Of a stretch of 64,000 bases of DNA, positions 44,609 to 56,546 are shown piece after piece; within the stretch, counting starts at the first letter, position 1; every line of letters begins with the position of its first letter. Below the pieces are notes generated by a model. The model was not told the origin of the DNA. It worked only from the letters and a program-made list of their open reading frames with translations, and ran no database searches. The position numbers and the translations under genes were made by a program. The DNA is from Gliomastix tumulicola. Its lineage: Eukaryota > Ascomycota > Sordariomycetes > Hypocreales > Bionectriaceae. The DNA lies in the NCBI GenBank assembly GCA_001599755.1, contig BCHX01000007.1:992001-1056000 (forward strand), given 5' to 3'.

Positions 44609-45829
44609 TCAGTCACTGCCTCCGATTTTGAGGACAATTCTACCAGAGATGTCGCCCTTCTCCAGCTCATCATAGACTTGAGGCAGATCAGCAAACTCCC
44701 TCACCGAGATCCTAGGCTTCACAGCCCCACGACGGACATAGTCCACAGCCTCCAGGCACTCCTTCAAGGACCCAACGAGATTCCCCGTGATATGCAGACC
44801 CTTGATAACGATGCTACTGATCGGCGTTTCGATAAGACCCTTGGACGGTGGGATGCCCACGCAACTCAGAGTACCGCCGACCTTGAGCATGTCGGCTGCC
44901 TGCGCGAATGCCTTGACGCTGCCCGCCGTGACGATGACAGCGTCGGCTCCACGGCCGCCCGTGATATTGACTACTTCCCCAACAAGATCCGAGGTCGTCC
45001 GGAAGTCGATTTGCGCGCTGGTGCCAAGGGACTTGAGGAATTCCATCTTGTCAGGGCCGCCATCCACACCGATAACCTGTGCTCCTTGGGCGGCGGCATA
45101 CTGGACTAACGACGTTCTGTCAGGCATGCTTCTTCAATCTGTAGGAGGCATAACTTACCAGCAAGGTGCCCCAGACCGCCACCGGCTCCGACTACAACCA
45201 CCCAGTCCCCAGCTCTGACATTCGCGTTCTTAACGGCCTTGTACGAGGTCAATCCCGCACAGAGAACAGGCCCAATGGTGATTGGGTCAATGTCGTCTGG
45301 AAGCAGTGTCAGGTAGCCGGCATCAAGCGAGATGTACTCTTGGAAGCTTCCATCCTCGTGGTGGAGGTGATTTGTGCTCTTGATGCAGTGCTGCTCTGCG
45401 CCGGCGAGACAGAACTCGCATCGCCGACAGACGCGGCTTGCGAAGCGGATGCCAACAAAGCTGCCGATCTTGACGTCGTCACTATCAACGCCAGGACCCA
45501 AGGCGATGACACGACCAACGCCCTCGTGGCCCCCAACGTGAGGCAGTTTGATCTTCGTGATGGGCTCGCCGTCGGGACCGGCTGCGGTGCCGAGCTGCGT
45601 ATGTAGGTCTGTAGCCTCTACCGTCAGTCGCTTTGCAGGTCACCATTGATGCCAGTAAAGGGATGGAGAGAGACATACCGCTCTGGCAGACACCAGTGTA
45701 GAGGACCTTGGCCAGAACTTCGTTGTGGCCGGGCTGAGGCACTGGATAATCGTGCACGAACTTGACGCCGCCGCCGAGCTTGGGCACGGTGGCGGCGGTC
45801 TGAACTTTCGGTATGGCGATTGCAGTCAT
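44609..45829 (-). CDS. Zinc-dependent alcohol dehydrogenase (MDR family)
   Basis: Exons 45829-45679, 45608-45159 and 45105-44609 give 365 residues; introns of 70 and 53 bp keep frame. Catalytic zinc ligands sit in GVCQSDLHTQ and GGHEGVGRV. The structural zinc is held by CRRCEFCLAGAEQHC. The Rossmann motif GAGGGLGHLAVQYA is rebuilt across the second intron, and VIGVDGG precedes the acidic NAD-binding position. This is the yeast ADH-like class, oxidising or reducing alcohols and aldehydes with NAD(H) in the cytosol. It is adjacent to the cyclase and followed by a divergent Zn2Cys6 regulator, so it may belong to an inducible pathway rather than central fermentation. Confidence 0.93.
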
Positions 45830-46883
45830 TGTTTAGAAGAACAGCTGGTCGGAGGCGAGGTGAGTTTGGGGGATGAGCGGCCGTATGATTGCGGTTATGA
45901 ACATTCTCTGAGAAGCTTTATAGACGGTGGTTGGTCGTCTGATAAAGAACAATCGCCTCGTGCCTTGGCCAATATTTCATGATGGAGATATCGAGAAGAA
46001 TGCGATGCCGGCTCTGGTTCGAAGGGCAAATTCCCAATTTCTCCGGCCATCGTGTCAGTGCTCTGCGAGATGGTTGGTCTTGTGACGGGTTGTCACTCTG
46101 CTGGCCATGGGCTGCGGAACCGACCTAAACATGGACGGACGAAGCTTATCTCCAGCTGGTCCCTGAATCGAGTTGACTTGCACCGTTGTCCCTTGTGGGG
46201 AGCTTGAAGTTTGTCCATATTTCCTCCATCGTTCCTCCGTGACGGGGGCTTTGCGTCGTCGCTTAATCCACGCCGAGGCTATTCCACTGAAGGAAAGCAA
46301 ATGGCACAGCTGGCAGTAGTGGCATATCATGTCGACATTGACTCACATCCAAACGAATCGTGGCGAGTCGTGGTCGCCGAGGTCGGCATCAGTTGGGTTT
46401 CAGCGACTGGGTGAACAAGAGGGTGCAGCAAGGGCTAGGTGTGATATTTCCGCCACAAGAGCAACAAGTCCACACTCGCCCTCCTTCTGCCCATGATTAA
46501 TTCCTCATTTATATCCTTCTTGAGGCAGAATTGCGAGCCCGATTCGCTGGATGTTAAGTCATCTGTTCACCGCCGCTGCCAGTGCCCATGAATCGCCTAT
46601 CCGGAGGAAACACAGCACTACCCCGGCTCTAGTCAAAAAGCCCAGCTAGCCAGTCCACTATCACCTTTAGTGCAGGCAGCAGTTTCGTCATACAAAAGAT
46701 CTCTTGAATTCCTCACCCCCACGGAAAAGGGTTTGTCCACATTTCCTCCGTCACTGAAAATCAACGTCCGTCCTGGCCCCCATGCTTTCCCCTCGACCAC
46801 CCACTCCTCATTTTCTCCGTCATTATTCTATACTTTTCTGCCAAGCTCAAGCTCCAGCCAAGTTGAGAACTAACAGCTTCCGG
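45830..46883. promoter_or_regulatory. Divergent ADH / Zn2Cys6 regulator promoter (1.05 kb)
   Basis: No gene is seen. It holds the promoters of the alcohol dehydrogenase (minus) and the regulator (plus). An in-frame upstream ATG for the regulator is at 46782. Confidence 0.5.
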
Positions 46884-48593
46884 ATGGCTCGAAGATCTTG
46901 CGACTTTTGCGTGCGGCGCAAGATCAAATGCGATAGCGGTTTCCCCTGCCGCCGATGTGTGGATGCGAAGCCGCCGCTCGAGTGCACGTACCTCAAGCCT
47001 GTGCTCAAGCGCGGGCCCAAGACGTCGAAGCTTACGCAGAGACTCCCCAATCCGCAGCCTGCATCGTCAGGTGCCTCGTCCTCCGAGACTGCCCGCCATG
47101 TCGTTCCAGAGTCCCGGCGTCTGCCCGCGTCGCTCTTTGCGCCTATACTCGAGGCGTATCGGTGCAAGATGTACCCGGTCTGGCCGGTTGTCGATGCATT
47201 CGGTCTACAGACAAGGCTGGAGGAAGCGGAGAGGAGAGACAACTTGCCATGCTGCGAACTGTACGCCCTGGTCACGGCATTGAGTGCTGCTACCATGGCT
47301 CAGCTCAGCCTTGAGCCGCTTTCACACACGGCATACAATATGGACAGCGCCTTTATGGAGAAGGAGTGCCAGAGACTGAGAGACATGACGGACTATCGGG
47401 AGCATCCGACGATAGAGGCCGTCCTGGTGTCCTTCTTCCTTCATGTATATCATGCCAAAGCCCACCATCGCAACTCTGCCATGATGTTTCTCCAGGAAGC
47501 CATTTCTCTTGCACGGCTTCTTGAGTTGGACATCCCTGGAATAGAGACGCATGATCCGACATACAGGACTCAGCTCATATTCCCACTGCTATGGGTCAGT
47601 GAGAGGTAACTTCACCCCTTGCGTCTTGTTTATGAGTTTTCCAGTGCTAATCTTCCTGGGCACAATATAGAGGATATGCAATCCAGCATGGCTTCCGAGT
47701 ATCCGTTCCCGAAACAATATCACTCGCCCATATTCCGCCCATGAACTTCGACCTGTACGGAGAAGGACTGCTGGAGCTCACCAGGCTCTTCGCCACGTTC
47801 GACGCCTCTCTCGGCCACAAACACACTCTCCCTAGCGACCTCGACTCTTCCAGCGAGAAGCAGCTTCTGCTATCGGTACACGACAACCTCATAGGTGATG
47901 ACCCGCGACCACAGGAATTCGACCTGGTACAGAGGACAGACTATCTGATTACAAAGCGCTGGATGCAGATCCTGCTCTGGCAGCAGGCTATGAGGAATGG
48001 TTTCCTGTCGTCCCATTCGGAGGTGGACGTCCTGACGTTTCTATTCCCGTCGCGGATCGCGCATGATATGCTCTCCTACATCAGCACGATCAGTCACAGC
48101 GATCTTGAGCCCTTGGGCAGAGACCAGGTATGAGAAGTCAGCCCCCTCAACGGTTGGATGACCTACTAACGCGCTCAAGTTCGTGAAACTGTTCGAACTG
48201 ACGAATACCCTTGCAGATGTGATTCTCTGCGCCGCCGCTACATCTATACCCATAGATCCCAAGCTTTCTTCGGATACCAGGTCGGCCTCTCCTAGAAGCA
48301 GGACAGGCACACCCCGCGGTGGTTTGAGGAGGGAGTGCTGCCGTTACGGACCGCCTGACTATCTTCACGGTCTGTTCCAGGTCATGTCTCCGTTCTTAGA
48401 TCACGACGCGGGGCTGAGGGAGATTCTACGACAGAAAGCTGCGGATGTTTTGCTGCAGGCACCGAGCAGGATGATTTCGTGCTGTGGATGTAACGATAAT
48501 ATGAGGGAGGGAATCCAGGGACAGGACGGTGAGGTCAGTACTGAGGATACAGGGCTGCAAGACGACACCATGGTAAATACATGGACATTTTAG
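46884..48593 (+). CDS. Zn2Cys6 transcription factor
   Basis: Exons 46884-47605, 47671-48127 and 48180-48593 give 530 residues. The zinc cluster RRSCDFCVRRKIKCD and CRRCVDAKPPLEC lies at the very N-terminus, followed by a basic region. The fungal-specific middle homology region comes next (FAPILEAYRCKMYPVWPVVD, LYALVTALSAATMAQL, MMFLQEAISLARLLELD, LLWVSERGYAIQHGF). This resembles the sugar- or acid-catabolism regulators of the XlnR/QutA breadth, but I cannot name it. An in-frame ATG lies 34 codons upstream; I prefer 46884 because the cluster usually starts within the first ten residues. It sits between the cyclase/ADH pair and the aldolase gene and may control them. Confidence 0.88.
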
Positions 48594-49782
48594 AAATGTA
48601 CAAGAGTTGTGAGTATGTGCGTCCCTGGGTCAACGTGTCTGTCTCACTGTCCGTTTCTACGCGCTCAATGCCGAACTCCGTCTATCCGGGGGGGGTGACC
48701 AGACACCACCCACTCAGCACGCTTCCCATCACACCACACCGCACAAGTGACAACGCACACTGGTCATGAGACACGACAGACCGACTTCATCGTCATCATC
48801 TCACCACCGATGACAAGTCACGGACACATAGACCGTGGCCCCGACCTCCCCGACTTCGCCACGTCCCACCGCTACATTTTCTCCGCAAATCCTCCGTTTC
48901 CCATCGCCCGAGAAAAGCCGCCTCCTCCCCTTCTCCTCCTCCTCCTCCTTTTCCCTCCTCCTCATCATCTTTTAGCCGGCGGGGTCCCAGCCCAGTTTCG
49001 TAAAACTCAACGCCCGTTGACAGAACGATTTCCCCATCAAAAAAACCGACAACCGCCAGAGTCCGTGGGGGTTCAACAGAAACGGGAACCCAAGCCAGAG
49101 GGTCCCCCTCCCCAGCTGAAAAGGAGTTGGGGCGGCGCCGCGCGAAGGAAATCCGGGGATACCGCAAGCCCGCCAACCGGGTTCATTAGTTCCAGGTCTA
49201 ATGTCGCCCCCCCGGAACGGCTTCCGGCGCCTGGATCAAGGGGCCCCAGTGAAGTGATGGAGAAAACGATCCAGTTTTGTTTTGCTCCCTCTTCCCACTC
49301 TCACTACCTTTCTCGTTTCTGTCTTCATGCACATCATACGAGTCTAACCCCCACGCCGCCGTGGATCGGGGGAGAGGAGGGGGGGGGGGAGGGCCATGTG
49401 GTGTTCCTGCTCTGGCAACACTCAGCCTTGGATATCCGAGAAATCTCTGTGCTGATTTTCTCGGGGCGAGGTCGGAGGAGCTAGATGTCGGAAGAGTGGT
49501 TCCTTTGACGGATTTACCCCCCATTCTGACACGGATCTCGTCGGGACGAGGGGACAGTGTCTGGGCCGTGGGGGTTGAGTGAGTGCTTCGTCATAGACAG
49601 GAGGTTTGGGCCGAAGGTGTGGCCGAGGGGGCAAGTCTTACCGACGCACTTGCACAGTGTATATAAATGGACTGATTCGCGTGTTTCCTGTCGGTGGCAG
49701 AGTTGATCACACGACACATTGAAACACCCCCTTTCGTTGTTATCAGGCTTCATTGGCACTCATCACTTGTAATCCGATCGCG
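48594..49782. promoter_or_regulatory. Intergenic: aldolase promoter (1.19 kb)
   Basis: A CT-rich imperfect repeat at about 48919-48970, an 11-base G run near 49379-49389, and a TATATAAA box at 49660-49667, about 116 bp before the aldolase start. No gene is seen. Confidence 0.55.
49660..49667 (+). promoter_or_regulatory. TATA box of the DapA-like aldolase gene
   Basis: TATATAAA about 116 bp upstream of the ATG at 49783, a usual distance for a strongly inducible fungal gene. Confidence 0.6.
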
Positions 49783-50748
49783 ATGACCACCACAAGAACC
49801 CCCAGAGCCATCGTCCCGGGCGTCTACGTCCCAGCGATGTGCTTCTTCACACAGGACACAGAGGATGTTGACACAGCCACAATCACCAAGCACGTCGTCC
49901 GGCTCGCCGAAGCGGGAGTGACAGGCGTGGCCACCCAAGGTTCCAACGGTGAGGCCGTCCACCTCACCCAGGCAGAGCGGAAGCTCGTCACATCCGCGAC
50001 CAGACACGCCCTGGATGACAACGGATTCGGTCATCTGCCCATCATCGTCGGGTGTGGCAGTCAGAGCACCCGGGAGACGCTCCAGCTCTGTCGAGACGCG
50101 TACGAGGCCGGCGGTGACTGTGCGCTGGTCCTGCCGCCCTCATACTACGCACCGCTCTTTGCCCCTGCTGCCGAGACCATCATCGACTACTTCACTGCCG
50201 TCGCGGACCGTTCACCCATCCCCATCATCCTATACAACTTCCCCCCGGCTGCCGGCGGCCTGGACCTGTCCTCGGACGTCATCATCCGCCTCGCCAGACA
50301 CCCCAACATCGTGGGCGTCAAGCTCACGTGCGGCAACCTGGGCAAGCTCAACCGCATCGCCACCACAACCCGCGCCCACGTAGAGGGCACAGACCAGCGC
50401 GAGTTCCTCGTCTTCGCCGGCTCGGCCGACTCTCTCGTGCAGTCCCTCGCGGGCCGTGGCCACGGCGTCATCGGAGGACTGGCCAACATGGCGCCGCGGG
50501 CGTGCGTCAAGACAATGGAGCTGTACAACCAGGGCCATCTGGACGAGGCACAGGCGATACAGGCTGTCATCTCGCATGGCGACTGGGCAGCCATCAGGGG
50601 CGGCGTGGTTGGGCTCAAGGCGGGGATGCAGGGGTGGCTGGGATACGGGAGCTATGCGCGGAGTCCAGTGCCAAAGGCCAGTGAGGAGCAGGCGAAGGAT
50701 TGGACGGAAGCGTTTAGAGACTTGATGGTATTGGAAATGACGTTGTGA
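49783..50748 (+). CDS. DapA/HOGA-family aldolase (2-keto-3-deoxy acid aldolase type)
   Basis: An intronless gene of 321 residues; the first ATG is at 49783. The TIM-barrel lyase family features are clear: GVATQGSNGEAVHLT (the GTTGE-equivalent loop), PIIVGCGSQSTRETL, PPSYYAPLF, the catalytic Tyr in IILYNFPPAAGG, and the Schiff-base Lys in IVGVKLTCGN. In bacteria the family includes dihydrodipicolinate synthase. Fungi make lysine by the aminoadipate route, so fungal members instead cleave 2-keto-3-deoxy sugar acids (for example in galacturonate breakdown) or 4-hydroxy-2-oxoglutarate. It may form a catabolic group with the regulator, dehydrogenase and cyclase to its left. Confidence 0.93.
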   Translation: MTTTRTPRAIVPGVYVPAMCFFTQDTEDVDTATITKHVVRLAEAGVTGVATQGSNGEAVHLTQAERKLVTSATRHALDDNGFGHLPIIVGCGSQSTRETLQLCRDAYEAGGDCALVLPPSYYAPLFAPAAETIIDYFTAVADRSPIPIILYNFPPAAGGLDLSSDVIIRLARHPNIVGVKLTCGNLGKLNRIATTTRAHVEGTDQREFLVFAGSADSLVQSLAGRGHGVIGGLANMAPRACVKTMELYNQGHLDEAQAIQAVISHGDWAAIRGGVVGLKAGMQGWLGYGSYARSPVPKASEEQAKDWTEAFRDLMVLEMTL

Positions 50749-51193
50749 CCATAGCAAGCGGTCGGTTGACAAGGTTTCTGGGGTGCTGGGCGAACATCTA
50801 GGATGTTTACTTGGGCCCAAGTCAATATTTACGAGTACGTGGGCTGGTCACGCAGGGATACGAAGTAAACAATGATTACTCAGCACCTTTTTCATCCTGT
50901 CGTCCCTGCATTGCATGCTTCTGTTGTGTCGTGTCGTGCGTCTGTTTGGCTACTTGCGTATCAACATCGCTCCAACCAAACCCCATTATCATCCAAGTCG
51001 AACCCCAGCAATTGAGTCTGTATAAACTTTGGGGTTGAAGTGCAAGTATAAAGACTCGTTGCTTTCCCATCGTACGGCTTTGTAAAAGAGTCCGTGCTAA
51101 AGCCACATAACTCACAGAATTAATTGCGAGCGTGAGTCACACCTCCCAAATCTCATCCATCGACACGCAAACGACGAAATCCACGAAATCACG
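50749..51193. other. Spacer before the orphan gene
   Basis: 445 bp holding the aldolase 3' end and the orphan gene promoter, with a TATAAA-like sequence near 51020. No gene is seen. Confidence 0.4.
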
Positions 51194-51934
51194 ATGCAAC
51201 CTGCCAGTACCGGGGCCCCCAGGGTTCAAGATGCGAACCGCAACAACTTATCACGGCCCGGTGCCGAGTCGCCTTGTGACGCTCGTCAATTCCAGGAGGC
51301 AGCCCAAATGATAATCGACATGGCCAGAGCCGAGGCAGCCAAGGCCGTGGCAGCCAGAATCGAGACAGATAGAATCGAGGCAGCTTGGGACCAGGACCGC
51401 CCTGAGGACTGGCTCGGAGGGAAATACAACCTACTGCTCAACTTCAAGTCGCAACACACGCTCTTTTCGCGTCTACTCGGGAAGGCCGGGCCGAGCTGGG
51501 CTGCACAGCTGGAGGTCAAGGCAAAGAACATCCCCCGCCTCATGCTGGACGGCTTTTACTGGTCGCCCGACGATATCGACAAGGGCGACGACCACTCCGA
51601 AAGCGATCTCAAATTCACAGCAGCCCCGACACCGGTGCATAGGGGGGAGGACGCACCTCCAAAGTGGTTATTCGTCCGCACACATACGCTTCGAGATCAC
51701 AGCGGAAAGGAAGCGTGGTTCGCCGTCCTGCACGTGTTTGCCATGGAGGCTAAGACTTTGTGGAACTTTGACCTTGCGCTGCTCGAAATGCGTACGCTCT
51801 ACAAGCAGGTTGCGTACGACTGGGATAGAGAAGTCGCGTACTCGGCTCGACGAACCCGACGTTCCGGCCCACGCGTTTACAAAGCTATCCTGGAGCAAGC
51901 GCCTAAGGGTTGGTGGCTCAGGGAGCGCAGTTGA
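51194..51934 (+). CDS. Orphan protein, charged, 246 residues
   Basis: A single-exon frame with an ATG in good context. The N-terminus is polar, then an Ala/Arg/Glu-rich helix (AAQMIIDMARAEAAKAVAAR) is followed by a folded-looking region (WLGGKYNLLLNFKSQHTLFSRLLG, FAVLHVFAMEAKTLWNFD). The C-terminus is basic. No signal peptide or membrane helix. I do not recognise a family. It converges on the ankyrin gene. Confidence 0.6.
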   Translation: MQPASTGAPRVQDANRNNLSRPGAESPCDARQFQEAAQMIIDMARAEAAKAVAARIETDRIEAAWDQDRPEDWLGGKYNLLLNFKSQHTLFSRLLGKAGPSWAAQLEVKAKNIPRLMLDGFYWSPDDIDKGDDHSESDLKFTAAPTPVHRGEDAPPKWLFVRTHTLRDHSGKEAWFAVLHVFAMEAKTLWNFDLALLEMRTLYKQVAYDWDREVAYSARRTRRSGPRVYKAILEQAPKGWWLRERS

Positions 51935-52226
51935 GATATCACGGGAGGAGGGTGAGAGGACTTTTGCCAAGAAAGAAGACGCAGCATCAAAGGAGAAGCA
52001 AGACGACGCAGAGTCTAGCATGAGAAACGAGAAACATCCCAGATGCGAGGACTCTGGGTAAAGTCACTGTTTGAGTGTTGAAACGTGCGATCTTTGCACC
52101 AACCAGTTCCTATTATTCATCAGTCTTTATCGTCTCAGTCTCGCTATATTTATTTGTCTCAAGCTTTAAACAAAGAAAATCAATGCGAGTATTGGCAAAA
52201 TGAGCTTCCACATGGTATCGTTTACG

Positions 52227-55200
52227 TCACTGATACTCCGCGGCAATCTTCTCTAATTCATGCATCCAATAATCCATGGGATCACGAGGTGGCTTGTCCG
52301 TCTTCTCAGGGGCCGTATGCCAAACCACGCCAATCTCTTCGGCCTTCCTTCTCTCGTCGTCCCCCAGGTCCGCGCCTCTGAGCTCATCCTGGACCTCGTT
52401 CATTCGACTAGTCCATGTAGAGCCCCAGAAGTCCTTGAACTGCAACAAATCGGGAGTTCTAAGCGCCTCAGTCATCTGCGGCTCAAACTCGATCAGTAGA
52501 TCTTCAAGCAATGCCAGCTCGTAAACATGGTCATTTTGAAGGTCCATAGCATCTTCCAGAGACTGGGGCGTCATCCACCCCTCGTGATAAGGCATACAGC
52601 AGGCATGGGGAATCCCAAGACAGGTAAAGGTGAGATACCGAAGGGCCATAGCATGATGCCTGGGCGCAAGTTGGTCCCCCACTAGCCCGACGTAGCTAAG
52701 ATAGCGACTCGCCAGCCGTCTCAGATAGTCCATGTTCGAATACAGTAAATTGGATATCGGATACATGGGGTCGAGCCCTTTCACGAGGGACGTGAAAGCA
52801 TCGCACCCTTGTGGAGAGCATCGACAACAGCATGAGTCTGCAATCTGAGCGGGCAGCGTTACAGCTTGAAGCTCACGAAACCAAGCTTGTCGGATATCCA
52901 GTAGAGGACACTGTGGCGAGTTCCCATTTTGCTGCAATTCTGACTTGAGCCAGAAGTATGAATAAGGCCCATTGTGCCCTAGTTCGAGGCCGACTCTCCA
53001 GAATACCAAGCGAGCTGCAGCCATGTCTCTTTCTGTGGCGAGGGACTCTGAGAACTCGAGTTTCCCCCCATGCATTGCAAGCCAATGGAGATATGCCACC
53101 TCCCGGGTCGATTCGGACCCATGCCGACTTTCGAGGCCTGGGTAACCGTACCATGACTTCGTATCAAGAAATCCAGCGCGGTAGAAGAGTTCAGCCTGAT
53201 ATGGGCCGCGGAGGGTCTGGTATATAGCTAAGGGCTCGCCTCTGGTAACACTGAGAGCTCCAGAAACAGGCACGCCACGCTCTTGCAGCATGTGGATGAT
53301 GTTGGGTGCGAGTGAGTCGAGAACTCGCTCAGAATTAAGGCCCATTTTCTCGCTCTCCGCTTCTGAAAGGTTCAGCCGCGCGACTCGCTTCAGCTCGTGC
53401 CTCCTGTTGCGCATGTGGCGTATGTACTTCACAATGCATCTCTTCGAAGAGGAATATAGCATATCCTCCATTATCTCAATCACCGGGATAGCACACCCAG
53501 CTTTCAAAATCATGACGACGCACTGAGCGCACTGGCAGCGTCGACACATGCGGGAATGTGTGGGCTCCCGGCATCGTCTCTTGCTGAAGAACATAGCGGC
53601 TTCTAATGCAGACATTCCGAATTTCCCAGGCTGGTGTGTCTGGTTGAGAAGGGTCGGGTTTGCAGCTTCCAGAAGATACTTCAAGCATTCCGGCTTGTCT
53701 GCGGCTAGGTGAAGCGGAGTGTGGCCGAAACGGTTTCGTTCAGACAGAGTCGTAGGATGTTTATGTAGCAGATCTTTAACTCGTGCCGGCTTATTCGATA
53801 GTACCGCTAAGCTCAAAGGGCCACATCCGTAGGCTATGTAGAGATAAGAAGAAGAGTCAAGTCAGAATGCTGCTCCCCGTCTTTTGTGGACTGTATTGCG
53901 TACCTTGGGCAATCCACATAGAGGAGGCGAGAAAGTCGAGGCAGTCCGTTATCATTCTAGGTTGGTCATCGAAACCCCATCTTAAGGCCAGGGGTGTTCC
54001 AAGTAGATCTGCTCCAGGACTAGATTCGACAAGAAGCCTTGCAGTGGTCACCTTTAAGGGATCGATAGCACACCCGTGGCCCTTATACAAGAACAGTTCG
54101 TCTAGCGGTCCCCTACGTTATTAGTAAGTCAGCGCCGGTTTGCTTAGCAGTTCTCGATCGCCAACAGGAGTCTTTACCACCCAATTAAACTACAGTTACT
54201 TGCCGCGACGTCATTGTCAAGCAAGAGCTGGAGAATTTCAAATAGAGGTGCAAATGAAGCCTCGCTCGGATCTTCACGTTCATAACAAAGCTGTAAATGC
54301 GAGAATTTGGCGATCTAAATGGATATGTTAGTTTACGTGGGTCAGCTGTCTGGGGTGCCTGGTGATTCTCACTAGGTTGACTAGGCGAAAAAGGAGAGAT
54401 TCGTTCCGATCATTGACTGCTCGAGGGGAAGCCAAGTTTGTTCTAAACAATCGGAGAATCGTCTGTGTTGCCAACGGAACCATTTTCTCCAGCCAGAATC
54501 CGTGACCAGGGTCATAATTGGGTCTCGGTTCAGTTGCGAGTAGCGAGTCTAGCAAGACTTTCACAATCTTGAACGTCGGTGCAGTTTCAGGGTCGATGGT
54601 CGGGTGGTAAGCGAAACTAGGGCTCACACTGCAGGAGCCTGCCCCCCACGATACGTTGAGCGATAGCTGAATGGCTGACCGAAGAAGATATCTGAGTCCG
54701 GTATACGTCAGAACTACCTTCCTTTTGTTGGTTGTAGTTGCTATAATTTGACCAGCGGGGCATCCTGGGAAATGCTGCTCAGTTGCGGCCTCTGAAAAAA
54801 CCAGTACTGGACCCCAGACAGCACTTCTGAGATGGCGGCTGCTCTGGCGGTGGCCGCAGGTGCACGACAAGCGGCCTCCCATATATGTCCAGGTATCATT
54901 GCTCAGCTGTCCTGGACTGTGATTCACAGGTTCGACAGCATCACACATGTCTCTCAACAGACTAGGCTTTGCTAAGAGCCGGCCGGTCACCACGTCAGGC
55001 GTAACCTAGAGCACATGGTAAGCCAAATTGCGGAGGAAGTGCAGGCAGAAAATATACTCACCACTTTCGGTTCTCCAGCATTAATTGCTGGGGAAATAAG
55101 TAATTGCGTCATGAGTTTCTGAAGAGTATCGTTGATCGTCGAGACATCGGACTGCACGATCTGGAGACTTGTCGAGATGGTTTGGGAAGTCGTCTCGAGT

Positions 55201-55731
55201 GTGGTCAATTTAGTGGTGCTCACGTGGGAAACAGATCTTGTGGAAACAATTGTCAGTGTTTGGTGTTCACGGCAATAGGAGGAATAGATAATGGTGATGC
55301 AGGTGGGCTACTCACAGTCCGAGCGTTTGCAACGCCACTTGAAGGGTGCTGTTTGCATGGTGTATCCGCGTCCCCAGTTCCTCAACCTTCGTTCGGCTGA
55401 AGGGGTAGAGCAGCTTCTTGCCCTGCCCCTTGAGATTGCTTCTCCTGCTACTTGTGGACCGATCACAGGCTGTGAGACTGGCCACAAGACTCTCCAATTC
55501 AGCGAGCGTCTTGTTGCACGATTCGAGGCACTCGTGTGCAGTCGCCGCGGCGGCATAGTTGTCGCGCTGCAATAGCGAGAGGGATGACTCGGCAAGCTGG
55601 AGTGTCTTCCGCAAGGATTCGTTCTGCTGGCGTACCGACTCGATGTCCTTCTTGCGGCAGCTGAGGGCATCGACATACGCTGCGATGTTCCCGCAGACAT
55701 GGAGACCAAGGGACACAGTGGGGTCTGCCAT
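52227..55731 (-). CDS. PigL_N-like and ankyrin-repeat protein (NLR-like, no NTPase seen)
   Basis: Six exons (55731-55316, 55236-55062, 55005-54373, 54314-54178, 54112-53904, 53833-52227) give 1058 residues with consistent phases. The N-terminal about 200 residues (DPTVSLGLHVCGNIAAYVDA, then coiled-coil-like helices) resemble the fungal STAND N-terminal domain PigL_N. A Cys/His-bearing stretch (SCTCGHRQSSRHLR) follows. In the last exon GHTPLHLAADKPECLKYLLE is one clear ankyrin unit, with weaker ones around it. A long helical C-terminal region ends EKTDKPPRDPMDYWMHELEK. I see no Walker A or B motif, so it lacks a recognisable NACHT/NB-ARC module. It may be a sensor or adaptor linked to the NLR/HET genes nearby, which is inference. 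Exon 4 ends at GTAAAG; an earlier GTAACT would break the frame. Confidence 0.8.
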
Positions 55732-56546
55732 CGCCGCGGGGGAAGAGGATATCAATCGTCAAACTAATGAGCTCTTCTGTGCAGCTAGGAAGTTGAAGGT
55801 TACGGCGAGGCACCGGCTGTCAGAGGACGTTGTGAAGGGAAAAGAAATTGCGTAATATCTACATTAACGCCCAACGGATACAGAATTAGGCAAATATAGA
55901 TTGAGGGGAAGTGCCAGAATCCCTCGCCGTTGCTGACTACTTATTCGGGGTTGCCTTAGTGGAACATTTTCAAGGAGGCGAACCGCGAGCTGTCCCAAGA
56001 CTGGTTCGCTTGGTGCCTAAGCCTCAACAAGCCGCCTGCAATATCAAGGCAACCGCTGGTGTTCCCCGCCAGTTAGGAGTGGCCAGTGGCAGGATTTCGC
56101 ACCAATGCCCGCCCCGTACGGTCTCCCGATTCTGATCTGCATAAGCGCGTCGCTGGCACTAATAATCCATCCTTCAAGCAGCCCCCAACTCGGTTGACCT
56201 TTAGTTATTAGCGCTTGTTAAATACTGGTCTCAAAGATTCTCCCAATACCTACATAAAGTTCCGTTGCGTTGTTCGGGCAGGAAAAATATCGTTGCGAGT
56301 ACGTATGTAGTATATTGCGACAAGCTGATATCGATGCTACGTAGTAAGCAACGCAGCTCTTCGCTACAAAGTGGCACTTTCAGGGCATCAAGGAGCATGA
56401 GGGAAGGGACGACAGTGGTAGCAGTAGTGAGGGTACGCTCAGGGAAGTCCGTTTTCAGAGCCACTAGGTCGGCATCTAGTTTGCCCATCCAATGACACTT
56501 TCTATCTAATTTCCCTCCCACTCTAGAATTCAGTCGCCATATCGCT
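55732..56546. other. Intergenic, no gene seen (0.8 kb)
   Basis: Promoter of the ankyrin gene and 3' side of the HET gene, tandem on the minus strand. The short frame at 55911-56135 looks random. Confidence 0.4.

Noticed and set aside
46008..46030. GGTTCGAAGGG tRNA B-box-like sequence
   Set aside because: No A-box or acceptor stem pairing at the right distance.
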